Source: Isohypsibius dastychi
Lineage: Eukaryota; Tardigrada; Eutardigrada; Parachela; Isohypsibiidae
NCBI GenBank assembly: GCA_034696485.1
Contig: JAQIWT010000002.1
Span: forward strand, 55,930 to 119,929
Length of the DNA: 64,000 nt
Reading direction: 5' to 3'
Under the pieces are notes generated by a model. It was given only the letters and a program-made list of their open reading frames with translations. It ran no database searches and was not told the origin of the DNA. The translations under genes and the position numbers were made by a program. Shown one piece after another: positions 11,703 through 28,164 of this stretch (within the stretch, counting starts at the first letter, position 1; the number at the start of each line of letters is the position of its first letter).

Positions 11703-14385
11703 TTTGAAACTCTTGAAAAGTAAAGTATAGAACTGCCAATTTCTATCAAATGAATGAGCACGCGATTATGTCCGGAGCGTGCGGGGTTCATTAAGTTATT
11801 CGGATGTTACGGAGATGAGCAGGAGGGCTACAGTCAGGGTTCCTCGGAATTGATACGACTTTGCATGTTTCGAGATGATTTGATTGGCCGTTATAATTGA
11901 TGAAATTTTGGTTTGGTTAACATTTAGCTGAATCGGTGGATTTTTATGAAAATCATAACAGCTCGTTTTACTGCGTCAGCAGTTGGTAAGTTAAAAGATG
12001 AAATCGGAGCGCGATGTGTTTTGATTGTGATGCTGTTTGTGGCGACGAAAGGGCAGGTGCGCCTTTCTTGAAATTGATCAACAGCATCGAATTACAACTC
12101 AAGACTGGCATGCGCTTTCCTCGAGCTGATCTCGATCAAAATTAATTTTCTCTCAGTTACACGAACTGTTTTCGCCCCATTCAATTGGTCTGTTTTGAGC
12201 CAATCGGTCTTTTTGACGATTAAGGTATAAGCTAATTGTCATTTCAACAATTCCGATGAAGTTCTATGATGTTTGTCTGAAGAAAGAGCATTACAAATCT
12301 CGCAAAATACTGACGGTCAATTTAATCTTCCAATGCGGCATCTGCGAACAGTTCGGTTCCGATACAGATTCAGACGTTCTGAATTCTGATTGCGATCCAT
12401 TCAACTGAAGTAAACAACATTGGTGTAATTGCATCTGTGCGGGATGAATCTACAAAGAGATCGGACGCCCCAGAGAACTCACTCCCAAAATGACTTCATG
12501 GGTCGATATTAGAGAAGGTTACCAACGGTAGAATGTTCCATTTCTATTTGGTACATGATAACAGATAAGCTGTTTTGGAGGATCATCGCCAACGGTGACA
12601 TTTCAGAACGTCAATACTGACAGTTATCGTCATTTAGAAAACATACACTTAGAGCCGCCATCTTGAAGAAAGGAACGGTTTGCTTGCGGCTGAATGTTTC
12701 TACCTTTACCGTAGTGTTTTGGATTGCGCTTCCGAAAAAGGTCAAGTCTTGTTTTGTAGAAGACTCGGTTGTTGTTTGTTTTTTGGTTGATCCAGAGCAG
12801 CAATGAGTTGTCTGTGCGCACTGTACCAATCTCATAGGTAGTGAACAGCATCCTACAGTAAATTAGTACCAATCATAACCTGAATCGTACATCCTGTGTG
12901 CAATGTAGTTCCTGTGAGCAACGTCAATCACTGTAACGTCGGTCATTCGAGAAGTGCGTATCGGTATTGGATGTGGAAACATCTGACCTCAAGAACCTAC
13001 GCTTTACAATATAGACCGACCTGGTCTTTGTTCTCGCAAAAAATAAACTTGTGTGGAAGAACCCATAGTAACGTGATCTACACAGATACGCTCAAGCGTC
13101 ATATTTGCGCGGTTGTGAAGGTACAACGACCTTCCTCCCGGGCTAGTTTGGGGCGGCACCTTGCTGCTGAACCAGAACTTATGGATACAATTTCATAACT
13201 ATTTTCGAAGATTGATTTCCGCACACCCGATCCGCTCATCACTCCTTCAGCAATGCACTAGAAAGGTGCAGTACACTAGAAAAGCATAACACTGGGTGAG
13301 AATGTTGAAGTAACTGCGTGAGTGTCGCGTTGCCGATTTTCTCTTGATATTTACAATACAACATCATAACGAGTGCCGCATCCAGGATAGTCGGTAGTGG
13401 CAGGAACCAACATAACAATCAAACACGCAGCTTTCAAGGACTTCGTGATCGTTTTGAAAGGCAGGCCAAAGGTCAGGTTCATCAATCTTCGTTTTCCATC
13501 TCCGTTTTTGCGTTTTTCATCCGCCAGGTCTCTCGGTGTAAAACTGCTACTTTTCAGTTTCAGAGTCTTGTCGATGTTTAGTTTAATCTACTTCGGTCAG
13601 GTTTGCGAATTGTTTGTTTCGTCACCTCAGATCCGTAATAATAGCCCCTGCTACCATAATGCCCGGAGTAAAGAACCCCCCCCCCCCCCCCTAACAAAAG
13701 CCCAAAAAGACCGTTTTCAGAGGGTACGTACCTCTTTCAAGAAAAGCACTTTTTCGTTACGTGACATTTTGGAATAGTTGCTTTGAAAGAATAAAAACCC
13801 GGTCCACTAGTTCGGGTAGTACGGTACTCCGTCCTCTCGATCAACTGGAGGTAAACAAATTCTGACCTGGTCTCCCCCTCCACCACAGATTAGTACGGGT
13901 CTCCACTCACTGATTTTGATTTGTTTACCTCCAGTTGATCGAGGTCGGAGTATCTCCGTCGGCTCCTGTGTCTACCACTATTTTGCCCGATTGAGCTCAT
14001 GCAACTGTGCAAAAGGACTCTCGTTAACTTTCGGGAACCACCATGACTTTTGGCGATACAGTAGTAGTCAGCTTCCGGTAGCGGCCACACATTTAGCAGA
14101 TACAAAGTGCGAACCGCAAGCTATAGAGCGATGCCCCCTGATTTTGCATGTTCCGAGGCTATTGAATATGTTCTCCTACCACAGCTGTGGTGCAGCCAAG
14201 TTTTCAGATTATATTCCGAACCTTGTCAGTCTACCACTGTGGGCAAATTGTACAATTCCGGACTCGAAATCACAACAGCACAAAACGCACCTTTTCGGGT
14301 TTTACTCTTTGGAACTGTTGTGGCTGAAAAACCGCAAAGTTATCAAGAAGGTAGCTGCCACATCGTCCAAAGATCGTACACAAAA
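11703..14385. other. 2.7 kb gene-free stretch
   Basis: No frame with recognisable protein features. It contains a run of C residues near 13677-13692 and one clear inverted repeat near 13.84-13.94 kb, listed separately. Open frames crossing the C-run have no family signature and no convincing start context. Confidence 0.5.
13838..13941. repeat. 23-bp perfect inverted repeat with 58-bp spacer
   Basis: The arms 13838-13860 (cgatcaactggaggtaaaca plus aat) and 13919-13941 are exact reverse complements. Similarity extends outward, with TACTCCG repeated inverted on both sides. Such a short hairpin-forming unit could be a miniature inverted-repeat transposon remnant. I see no clear target-site duplication and no second copy in the window. 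Confidence 0.75.
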
Positions 14386-15731
14386 TCAAAGCCACAATCC
14401 ATACACTTCTATCATGGACGTATAAAATTCGCCAGAGCTACACAAAGGAGGATTGGCGAAAGTTGTGCATGATCCGGTGAAACCACGAGACAAATCAGAT
14501 ATGAATCCTATCCCAGAGCCATCTCTGAAAAGGTCACAAAATTAAAGGCGTTGAAGAATAACGCATCAGGCAAGCAACTCACCCCCCACCGATGACGATA
14601 GAATATGCGTTAGCCGCTTGGAAGAATGATGGGGTTCTGGGAGATTCTGAAGCTGCATGAGTCGTGAGTCCAACCCAAGGATAAATGGCATTGCGAGGTA
14701 AACAGGAAAATAAAAACGATTCGCCGGTACCGAAGAATGTCAGTTCAGTTCTCTGTTCAAATAAACAGTATATAGAAATGAATGGAAATACGCCAAGTAT
14801 TCAGCTTACGTTTTCGAATCTGTTTGACCAGTTTTCGCTGCAAAACGCGCCAAAGATTTCATTTTTTGTTGTTTTTATCACAATGAGTGTGGCGGGGGCA
14901 TCTTTTAGGCGGTTGAGGAATGTCTGGATACTAATTCCGTCTACAGAGGAATTGAAGATGGTCTTGGCCGCACCGATTTGATATCGGGAGGGTAAGAACG
15001 TCCAAACTGCTTTGAACTAAAAGTGAAACTGAGGTGAGGATTCCATTCCACGAAAATTGGGTCATAAAGATCAATGAATTGTATCCAAACCGAGAAATGT
15101 TCTTACAAAATAAACTTCAGTCAAGAAATGACAAAAAGAAAAAGTTGTAATATTTGCAAAAAAATATCATTTAGAGATCGAATATATGATAGACTTAACA
15201 TTGAACCCATACATGATATAAAAATATATAACATTGAACAAAATTTGATATGGTAGTATTTATATAAAAACTTGACAATAAAAATTATTAGAAAACTAGA
15301 GAAATATAAAAATATTATGACAGAAAAATTACTTATCTGAAGAACAGCCATTCAGGTGTTTATTGAAAGAAAATCATGCAGGACAGAAGATGTGCTGAGA
15401 GAGCTGAGAGATTACTCACCTGCTCCTGAGTGAGAATGTTTCCAAAGGTCAATGGAGACTGAGATTCAACACTGCTGCTAAATTGTCGTAATATCTGGAA
15501 TACGGATATCCGCGAGAATTTTGTTCCTGCTTTTTCCGCTGAAGCACTTGGTGCGGATGCCGGCTTGTCAGAATAATTCAGCTTAGCTCGCAGAATATCC
15601 ACATATTTATTCGGCTGATCGAAGTAATACGGTGAAGATTTCGTATCCCGCAGTTCGGGGCTGCTTACACTCCGAGCATTCATTTTCCATGAGGACTGTT
15701 CCTCGTTACAAATTTCCCATATCGATATCAT
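14386..15731 (-). CDS. TLDc-domain protein
   Basis: Exons 15731-15420, 15016-14810, 14752-14583, 14524-14386; 275 aa, in frame. Residues about 1-104 are a polar, Ser-rich N-terminus without a known domain. Residues about 105-275 form a full TLDc domain: WTFLPSRY, DGISIQTFL, EIFGAFCSENW, FFGTGESFLF, YSIVIGGGDGSG, GSCTTFANPPL and a final FYTSMIEVYG. In other animals this domain occurs in OXR1/NCOA7, TLDC2 and TBC1D24 and links to oxidative-stress resistance and V-ATPase regulation. Here no LysM or TBC domain is present, so it is a short TLDC2-like form. The first intron (15017-15419, about 400 bp, very AT-rich) is long for this window. An unseen upstream exon is possible. Confidence 0.85.
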
Positions 15732-16587
15732 GGTAGCACGCCGTAATCAATCTTCGGACACTAATTATCAGTATGAGATTAGCGGACAAAAAAGATACGG
15801 TAGTGATTGAAATTGTTTCCGGAGAGACTTGCGATTAGAACAGATGAGTTACTTACATCTGTATTTGGGGTTGAAGTCGGGTGCACAGGTTTTGTATTTA
15901 TAGCGTAAATCTAGCTTTTTGTAATGTATTAAATATTTTTTGAACAGTGCAACAAAAACTGCATGTGACGTATCAAATAAAATGAACATCATATGACGCA
16001 TTCGCCGTTTCTTTTTGTGGTGTCATGTGACGTAGTATCCGGTAGCGCTCTCACGGAAATGACCCAAAGGGGTGCTTCCATTGAGAAATTAGGGGATCCG
16101 GATGTTAAATATGATCACTCGATTGTTCAAAACATAATTAGTCGGAATAAAGTGATAAAAAACAAATTTCAACACCGACCCAGTTGTTTGCATTTTGATT
16201 TTGCAAAAGGTTTTCAAAATCATAAAAAACGTCAAAAGTTATATTTCCCCGCAGTGATATATAACAATAAAACATCAGATAATTTATTGCAAAGAAAATC
16301 GAAAAAGTTCCTAAAATGCAATTGAAAAATAATCAAATGCAAAAATTCCACCATAATACATCTGAAATACAATCCGTTGAATGTAATTTCATTTCATCTC
16401 ATCTTGAAAAACGCTGAAAGAAATGCGGGATGAGAATGAATCAGTCTGATGAATTCCACAAAAATGTGCTTAAAAAACGGCCATTAAATCTAAAACTACT
16501 CCAGAAATAATTCTACTCTAACCGCTTCTATGCCTAATTCGAGGTATCACCCGAAAATTTGATTTCGTCCCATGAACAACTTCCTTT
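15732..16587. other. Intergenic, AT-rich, no gene seen
   Basis: Lies between the TLDc start and the stop of the EGF/CUB gene on the same strand. One 110-codon open frame on the plus strand (15993-16325) has no recognisable feature and was not accepted. Confidence 0.5.
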
Positions 16588-19500
16588 TTACAGGCATTCC
16601 GTTATCCAAACAAATGAAATATTAAAACCTCTGGAAACAAAGGAAGAATCAGTCGAAAAAATAATTGGAATTTTGGCAGTTCCTTTTTGGAATATAATTT
16701 CTCGTAATTCATGTTTCATGTTCCCACATAATTTATCCTCATTAATATCCAAAAAATCATACGGACACGTTTCCCGCGGTCCTTCCAAGCTGAACTCATG
16801 GAAATTCAGCTGCATCCCACAAGCCGTATTTGGCGGATATAATGCGGTTGTGCAAATTATATTATCCATATAATGAGGACCGACGCTTGAAATGACTTCA
16901 TCATCCACTTTCAGCAAAGAAGAGCAAGCTGGAACAACTGAAACAATAACAAGTTGAGTTCTAATTTTTCATAATTTCTCAAGTATTAATTTTACTCAAC
17001 ATTTATTAACAATAAAGAAAAATTTAAGTTAAACTCAGTTAACAATTATTTATTTAATAGTAATTCAATGTCGTTGAAATGCCAAAAAACGAAACAGTTT
17101 TTAAATAAAAATTTAACATTCAGTGAGAACATATTTAGAAGAAATCTTACTTATAGTGCTCAGACAAATTTCTTGTGTGACATCTAGAGTGAAGCGGTTT
17201 CCATTTAGTTCGGAATCCGTGGCAAACTCAAAATCCAGAGGAGCACTTGTCGAATCCAGCAGGATCAATTCCTGGCCATTCAAGTCGACTCCCGTAAATA
17301 TTTTATCTAAGAAATAAATGCAGGCATTGCAAACAGAGCAACTAGCTAAAAAGAAAGACTTTAAAATCAACAGGTGTTTATTTTATAAAGATATTTGAAG
17401 CCAATGGAGTGTTTCATAAGGAAGCTTACTGGCAATCCGAAGAAAGTCGAATTCTTGGTGGTTAGCTGTCGATGGCAGGAAATTCCGAAACATGACGCGG
17501 ATCTTGCATATAGGATGAAGCTTCTGAACGCAAAACCGGTATCTGGACAAAACTGGAAAATTGTCCGGAAAGTAAAGATTCGAAATTATTTGATGAAGTC
17601 TGGGCGGGAAAGTTGTTTGGCACTGATGCGATGAAACGGGATCTACGAAACATAACACATGACCATGGCAAAAAAACCGGAAGATTCAAAAAATTATTTT
17701 AGAAGTTGATTCGTTTTCAAGAACGCTTTTTACGGACCAATTTTTTCGGCGGGAACGTTGGTAGTGTCGATTTCGCAAATGACACCATTCCCGAAAAAGC
17801 CATCCATACATCGACAGATAAATCCTCCCGGTTGGTTTTCACAGAGCGCCAAAGGTGAACATTCTCCATTACTTTCTTTGCACTCATCAATATCCATACA
17901 AGCCAACGATCTTATATCCAGTCGGAATCCCGGATTGCAACTGCAAATATTATGGTGATGACGAAATGAACTCATTAAAAAAATATTAAAATGGTGCATA
18001 AAAGTTAAAATGAAGCAAATCCGCAAAGCCGTCAGTGTTTTGAGTTGCGCGAAACACTATCTTAAGAAAACGACCACGGAGAAGTTGAACGAAAGATATT
18101 AGTAAAAAATAAGTTGTACTTGAAGAAAACTTTAAAGAAAATTTAAAGAAAGCAACAAAAACTTGTTGAATAATTGAGAATTTCAACTGATTTTCTCCAA
18201 TCAAAACGGGGTTCACAAAAATCATCGATCAGATTCAAGAACAAGTTTCAAGTAAAATTTGCCCGATAAAACCCAGTCATTTTCATACGAAATTCTTCCA
18301 TCAGTTGTCAAGCTAATGTGACGACAACAATTTCTCACCGACACGAATAAGTTCCCGGCAAATTCGAACACTCTGAATTAATTCCACAAGCCCGAATTCC
18401 CAAATGAACACATTCATTCACATCCAGACACTGATTAGCCGGAACGCTCCATTCAAATCCCGATTTACATGCAGGCTTAAAGACAACTTCTTTCCCCGGC
18501 AAACTAGATTTCCCTTCGCCAAAATCCCAATTTTCGTGCATCATTTTTTCCACCTGTTGCTCCCCGTTGACAGCCGGTTTCATCATTTTTAACATCCCGA
18601 CTTGCATGCCGCTTTTTTCCAGACTTGATGACCTTCTCACACGTCTCGTGTCGTCGAAACTAATATTCAGGTGATGAAATCGTGGGTCAGCCATAACTCT
18701 TGTCGCATCCGGAAATCGGTCTGGTTCGCGGTTGTCTTCGTTGACATGGAAAAAACGTGGTGGTTTGGTTCGATATTTTAAAACGGGAATTTGCCGAAAG
18801 GGAGTTCTGAATTCTGTCAGCTCATCCCCGCCGCCGAACTGGAATATGTCCCGATCTTCTTGAATTCTGGATTCGGGATGGAAAATAAACGGGGTTGTGT
18901 TGCGTAATTCGAGGGAAGTTTCTTGCATTCCGGCATCATGGATTGCCGACAAAATGCGAGTGCTTAAATCCGGCTGATTGTTAGTTGAATTTGTTGAGAC
19001 TCTCGTACTGGTTTCCGTCACTGAAAATCACAAGCAAACATTTGAAAGCATACCATTTGAAAGCAGGTAGGCTGTTTTAGTTTCACAATTGTCAAATGGA
19101 TTGTTTGATCAAATCCATCATGGCCATTTTTCGGTAGCGCCAAGTTCACGTATTATGTTTGTTCCATTTACCCACTTTTTCGTGATGACAAGAAGGTAAT
19201 TAAATTACACGAATACAACAATCGTGAAAAGATTTTAGAACAGCCCAGCGCAAAAAATTGAAGTGATCTGTTTCATAAAAAACAAAACTCAATTTGATCT
19301 GAAATTTGAACAAATTCCATCAGAAAATGGTGTTTTGGTTTCACTGGTAATATTTCAAATGCATTACTAAAGTGTACAGAAAACATTCAAAGCGAATTCT
19401 TTTTCAAAACGGAACGATGGATTCTGGATATTTTAAATCGATATAATTAGATAATGCAGACTGAGAATTTAGTGCCAATTTTACCTGGTAATACTGTAGT

Positions 19501-20382
19501 TTCTAACTTCTCGTGAAATAAGTGATCATTGGTTGGAGAAGACAGCGTTCCATCTGCGTTGGTGGTGGTGCTGATCATTTCAGCTATTAGATATGGCTGG
19601 ACAGCTGAAAAAATACACATTTCACCACCAATGAGGCGGACAATTGGTTTCGCCCAAAACATGACCTTTACACGCTTGATTACGGAAACCACAGATTAGA
19701 ATACTTCAAAACGACGTGAAATTACATCTGCGCTTATGTTAAGATAATTATTTGTGATGATAAAATGTATTTTAAAACGGAGTTTAATCCGGATTGCTAG
19801 AATCAGATTTTCACTCACCTGAAAGTGCAATGCCCGCCGCGATGCATCCGCTTATACTTATTAATCCAAAAGCTAGAGTGACATAGAATCCCCATCTGAA
19901 GCGGCAATGGTCAGACAACCTGTCGATCAAACTCTGATCTGATCCCCCAATGCCCCGGCTCATCGAGCTCACACCTTCACCAATTGCTCCTCGCTGAAAA
20001 CAAAATCAATCAAAGAATATCATGGTTTTCCAAATAAAAATCCAGAAAACTTGCGAAATAAAAATTAATATTGAACATGTGAAAAACTGTTGAAATTTAT
20101 TATTTGACATTATTTTGTATAAATTTCTATCAATAAATTTCGTAGTCAAGCAGGGAGTTTTTTAACCAACAGATCTGATGAAAAATGCCTCATATTCGAG
20201 AATATATCGGAAAAGTAACTCACATAATCGAAATAATTGGCGTCGACTTTCTGAAGAACAACGTCGGACTGGTCCGAATGGAAATCGGCGGAATCAGGAG
20301 ATACGGACTGGATTTGGCCATTTATCGAAGCAAAGGAAAAATTGGGCTCATGGTCGGAAGTTTTCAAGAAAACAGCCGGCAT
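16588..20382 (-). CDS. Type II membrane protein with two EGF and two CUB-like domains
   Basis: Exons 20382-20224, 19993-19819, 19604-19485, 19020-18339, 17940-17738, 17642-17430, 17345-17151, 16937-16588; 698 aa, every junction in phase. No N-terminal signal peptide; residues 1-87 are polar and likely cytoplasmic, followed by one membrane span (about 88-111, WGFYVTLAFGLISISG). The ectodomain has a long unstructured stalk with a basic RRVRRSS furin-type site (about 277-283). Two calcium-binding EGF domains follow (DVNECVHLGIRACG... and DIDECKESNGECS...), each with the DxDEC and CxCxxGF pattern. The C-terminus has two CUB-like modules; the second shows CPYDFLDINEDKLCG. The role is unknown; EGF and CUB domains normally bind proteins or calcium in the matrix. 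Furin cleavage would shed the EGF/CUB part. The start is the first ATG of the first exon found; a further 5' exon is possible. Confidence 0.85.
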
Positions 20383-21419
20383 TTCTCCTTGCAAATTAAT
20401 AGACCATATGAAGGCTCATAGAACGTTGCTTCCTGGGCTGAAGGATCCTGAGGATATCATCGATTGAGTTGTCCATCTAGCCGGCCCACACTTTGAAAGT
20501 CGCAGCTCTTCAAGGTAGTCTTTAGAAAAAGATGGACCACTTTGATTTGGAAATTAATCAAGCGCGACACTTGACAGAAAGTACCGCAAACAATAAAGCG
20601 ACTCATTTATATCCTAGAAAACAGGCGGCTTACTTGATGCACCAATTAACACCATCGCTTTTTTGCGTATTCTTCTCGAGCTCGCTGGCACTCTTACTTT
20701 TCAGCTGGTCCCACTCGTATGGAGTTGGATTATAATTCCGAGTATGGGCGAGAAATGTTTATCTTTCTGATCACTCACACTCTTTTAATCAGCTCTTAAT
20801 TTCGTTTATTGAAAACTCGAGTGTGTTTGATTTTCGGATGATAAAGCCAATCACGTTTATGAACAGCCGAAAAAATAACTTGAACAAATACCAACACTGA
20901 AAGCATTATCAGCTTGTCGCAACTCCAGAATTTTCTAATATTTCAAAAAACGTGTCCATAAATAAAAGTAACCGTAATTCATTTACAGAGATTGCAAAAT
21001 ACCTTTTGGTAAAATATTTGCGACCAAAATTATGTTTAATTTTATACGTCAGATAAAGAGGTTAAATGGTTTCTTTCAATACGTAGTTTATACGTTGTCC
21101 TAATGCACGCCATGCATTGAACAGAATAATTTGTAATTTTGAGAAAAACTGCGGTTGTCGTTTTGAGGTGTTGATCTTTAATGTTACGATAATGTAAGTC
21201 CGATGGGTTTTCAAATTTGTCTGAGTACAAAATAAATTCAATACCAGTTACATGATAATCAATCCAATAAATTGCAATTTGTCCGTGATTTATAAATTAA
21301 GTACTGAAATAAACCATTTGCAAGAAACTGTTCCACTTCAAGAGGTTGCCAGGAACCAAAGATCCGAAATATTCTGTTTCCACAACATGGCTGTTGCTAT
21401 TACTGCTTAATTTCCTGGA
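20383..21419. other. Intergenic between two outward-facing genes
   Basis: A 1.0 kb AT-rich spacer between the start of the EGF/CUB gene (-) and the start of the coiled-coil gene (+). It presumably holds both promoters. No further structure recognised. Confidence 0.5.
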
Positions 21420-23793
21420 ATGAATTCGTGCAATGCAGGAGCTTATTCGAAAGATCAGAATTACTGCAGCAATTCCGCCGCGATTCACGCGTTGCAAAAT
21501 GTCCGGAATCAAAACTGCGGAGCAACTATGGATGAGAAAAAGGCGCTCAACCACCAAAAAAACATGGAGCACTGCAAAAATGTCAACTACAAACGTCTCG
21601 TTGAATCCAGCAATGAAATACGCGAGCTCGTTTTTGCGACCAACGATATCGAAGCCGGAAAAATAAATCTCGGAAGACGTCAGTTAAAAGAACGAGAGAA
21701 TTTCAATAAACGCTTGGACGATCTTCATTATGGAGCGAATTACCGAGCTGAAGACGAGATTTGGAATCGAGAAAGTGCCGGATCGGAAAAGAATTTACAT
21801 AAGCAACAACGTGAACTGGGCGAATTCTACGACGGGCAAATCGCAGAGAAAAAACACCAGCAATATATGCAGTATATTGCGCTGGAGGAAGAAAAACAGC
21901 ACCGATGGAAAGTCGTCAGGGAAGAAGCTCAACGAAAAAAGGTACAGACAATTTTACGCTAATTGAAATGCTGAAGTTTGGCAACTACAGTAAGTTTAGA
22001 GTCCTGTGGAACGGTCTGCCAAAGATATTGCAAGAATTCAGACCTCTTCTCTACGAAAATTTCGTACTGCACTGGTCCGGTGCTCAAGACGACGATTCAA
22101 TCGGAATCAATCGTTAAAAGTTCCAGTTACCGTCTCGTAATGCAGCTAAACTGGATGAAAAAATCATTTTCTGATTTTTTGATTTTACACAACTTTTGAC
22201 TTTTATTATATCCATACAAAACGAACGTTTAAATTGCAATTCTGCAGCTCCGTAGGACGAAGAAATGAAGCGGGAGATCGAGAAGAAGCGATGGCAAAAC
22301 ACGATTACCGAATTCAAAGATGATAAAGAAAGGGATAGATTGGATAAAATTGAGAAGCTCCGGCAAGAAGATGAACGGATTCGGAATTTTGAACAAACTA
22401 AATACGCTCAAAATAAGGATCATAAAGAAATACAAAGGCAACGCGAGGAAATTGCGGATGGCTTGCGGGATCAACTGGCAATAAAGATTCAAGCAAGAGA
22501 AAATGCGGATCGGGAAAAGGAAGCGGTTGACGAAGAGCTTATGGTTGCAGAAATGCGAGAAGCGGTAAGCTTCGAAATTCATGTAAACTAAAACGAAATC
22601 GAAAATTCTCAATGCTTTTCGAACCGATTTAAATAAACAATGTAACAATTTTTTGTGGTTTTGGCATTTTTACAAACTTTCTTGACACATTCATGAACAA
22701 AACCTGAAAAAAATTAGTCTCCAATAGGCATGGCTTTAAAAGTACGGTACTGTCACCCGAAGTTTTTCCAACAATTCTGTTTTAGTTTCTTACAGAAAAC
22801 CGAAAATGTTACTATCTGGAATGTAGAATTTTGATTAGAATTGCCAAAAACTTGTAGTTCTAGAAATGAATATCCAGAAACACAAACTCTGTTAAAGCTT
22901 GCAAAAAAATCGCTGTTCAATAAAATCTCAATACGATCTTAATAAAACCTTCATAAAATAAGATAAAGTCTTAATAAAATCTTAGATAGCATCTTGTTTA
23001 TAGTCTTATTTAAATCATATTTGAAATCTTTGTTAATAAAATTTTTGCTTCTAAATGAAGAGCCTTAGTTTGATTGTAATTATCTGATCCAAATATTCAT
23101 TGTCATCTGTTTCCGTTTTTCGATCTAGTAATTTCGTATCTTTTTTCATATATTCATACCTAAATAACAAAATCTGATCATTAGGAACTTATGCGGAAGA
23201 AAATATATCTGGAAAAGAAAGCTGTAGAAAAGCGTGAATTGATCGCGTCAGCGGAGCTTTCAACAGCCAGCAAACTAGCCCAGAAAGCCAAAGAGAAACA
23301 GGACTGGCAAGATTACATTGAAATCATGAAAAAACAAATGGAGCAAGCTGACCGGAAAGAAGAAGCCGCAAGACAGCGGCGAGCCGACCTCAATGCCGAC
23401 ACAAAGAACGAACTCTTCAAGCAAATGGCCGACCGAAAAACAAACATGGAATTGGAAAAACACAAGAAAGAAAGAAGGGATTATAAAGACAATCAGGATA
23501 AAGGTCTCTGGGAAGGATTTGTCGCGAATGAAAAAGAAAGGTATCTGCGCGGAAGATTCGATCAAATTGGCGATTTTATGGACGGATTCAATCGATTTCC
23601 TCACAAAAAAGACAACAAATTATTTGCGGAACTTGTGGATGAATCGAAAGCCAATGGTGGGCGGATAACTAAAGACGTCCGAAATGAGCATCCACTGTCC
23701 AGCATCGACCCACCGGCTTGCACTCCTTATGAAGTTTATCGAAATATGCATCATGCTCGATTGCACGAAATGTTCGCCATTGGCGCTAAATAA
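21420..23793 (+). CDS. Long coiled-coil protein, possibly axonemal
   Basis: Exons 21420-21941, 22256-22564, 23185-23793; 479 aa. Almost the whole protein is charged heptad-rich helix (runs of E, K, R, Q with few prolines), as in trichohyalin/plectin-homology proteins such as MNS1 and CFAP53 or in RIB43A-type ciliary proteins. The last 70 residues are different: NRFPHKKDNKLF, then a short Pro-containing segment and MHHARLHEMF. I do not recognise the exact family; the axonemal suggestion rests on composition and length only. The second intron is 620 bp and AT-rich. AATAAA at 23958. Confidence 0.75.
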
Positions 23794-24372
23794 TCAACTA
23801 CGTTTCTATCAACGCAATTGACACCTTCTAAATGCGAAGACCGTTTCTGAGCTCCATGCATGACGTCGAAGAATATAAACTGCAAAAACGGATATTTCAC
23901 TAAAAGAATGGGACGGGATTAAGTTCAAAATTCAATTTAAGAAGTAAAAAGATAAAAAATAAAGGAGATTATTTTATCCAACAAAATATCATCAGGGATG
24001 TCAGAACATTTCATGTATTGCTTCAAACAGAAAATTTTCAAAGCCTTGCACTGAAATTTCCGATTGACATCAACAAAAGTTGCAAAACAAAAAAAACCAC
24101 ACTGCCTTCAGGACTGTAAAAAACAAGAAAAACACCGCATTCATTTCAAGCAGATTTTATACTGTCAAACAGCATCGTAAAATTACGACAAGATCCTCGT
24201 GCTCCGTAACTTTACATGGAAAAAAAATCACCCTCGTAGTTCCATTTTAATTAATTAGTAAACAAGCTCCATCAAAATAGACAAGGAAACTGTGTCAAAA
24301 ATATTTTGAATTCAAAACAGCATTCTTAGAACAAAAACTGTATTATAAAGACGTGGTACACTTAACTGTACC
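23794..24372. other. Convergent 3' spacer
   Basis: Lies between the stop of the coiled-coil gene (+) and the stop of WDR33 (-). Contains the AATAAA at 23958 and the WDR33 3' UTR. Nothing else seen. Confidence 0.55.
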
Positions 24373-27763
<3,391 letters not shown>

Positions 27764-28164
27764 ATTTCACTGTTTGCCCACGAAAAAATCCGGTCGAAGA
27801 AGCTCGTAATTAGTACGTCAAATCTACTTGCGTTTCGGGAGAGAACGAAAGAAGAATTCGAATGAATGTTTACGTTTTAGACAACTGTTTGTGCCGACGG
27901 CGTGGGGGCATGAACGAACAAACGTGACATTTCCCCCTGCCCCAAAAGTAACAGCCCCTCACCAAGTCCGATCTGAGTTGTTTTGTTTGGATTTGGAATC
28001 TGTTCATCTGATTCTCCTACGCCAGAGAGATTAACAGTTGAAGCTTCTTCATTTCTTCCTTCCATTTCCTCGGACTCGGACACAACCAGCAAACCAACCA
28101 TTATCGCTTTCTGTTCAAACGGACATCGGGACAAAAACCTCGACATCATCAGACCTTGCATACC
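27764..28164. promoter_or_regulatory. Candidate bidirectional promoter, WDR33 / CWF19L1
   Basis: Only 401 bp separate the start codons of WDR33 (-) and CWF19L1 (+). No TATA box is obvious. Shared control is inferred from the spacing alone. Confidence 0.45.

Noticed and set aside
13397-13777. 126-codon open frame
   Set aside because: Runs through a homopolymer C tract, has no domain or splice partner, and its composition looks non-coding.
13916-14472. Open frames of 120-170 codons on the plus strand
   Set aside because: They partly overlap the antisense of the TLDc exons and the inverted repeat; no family signature.
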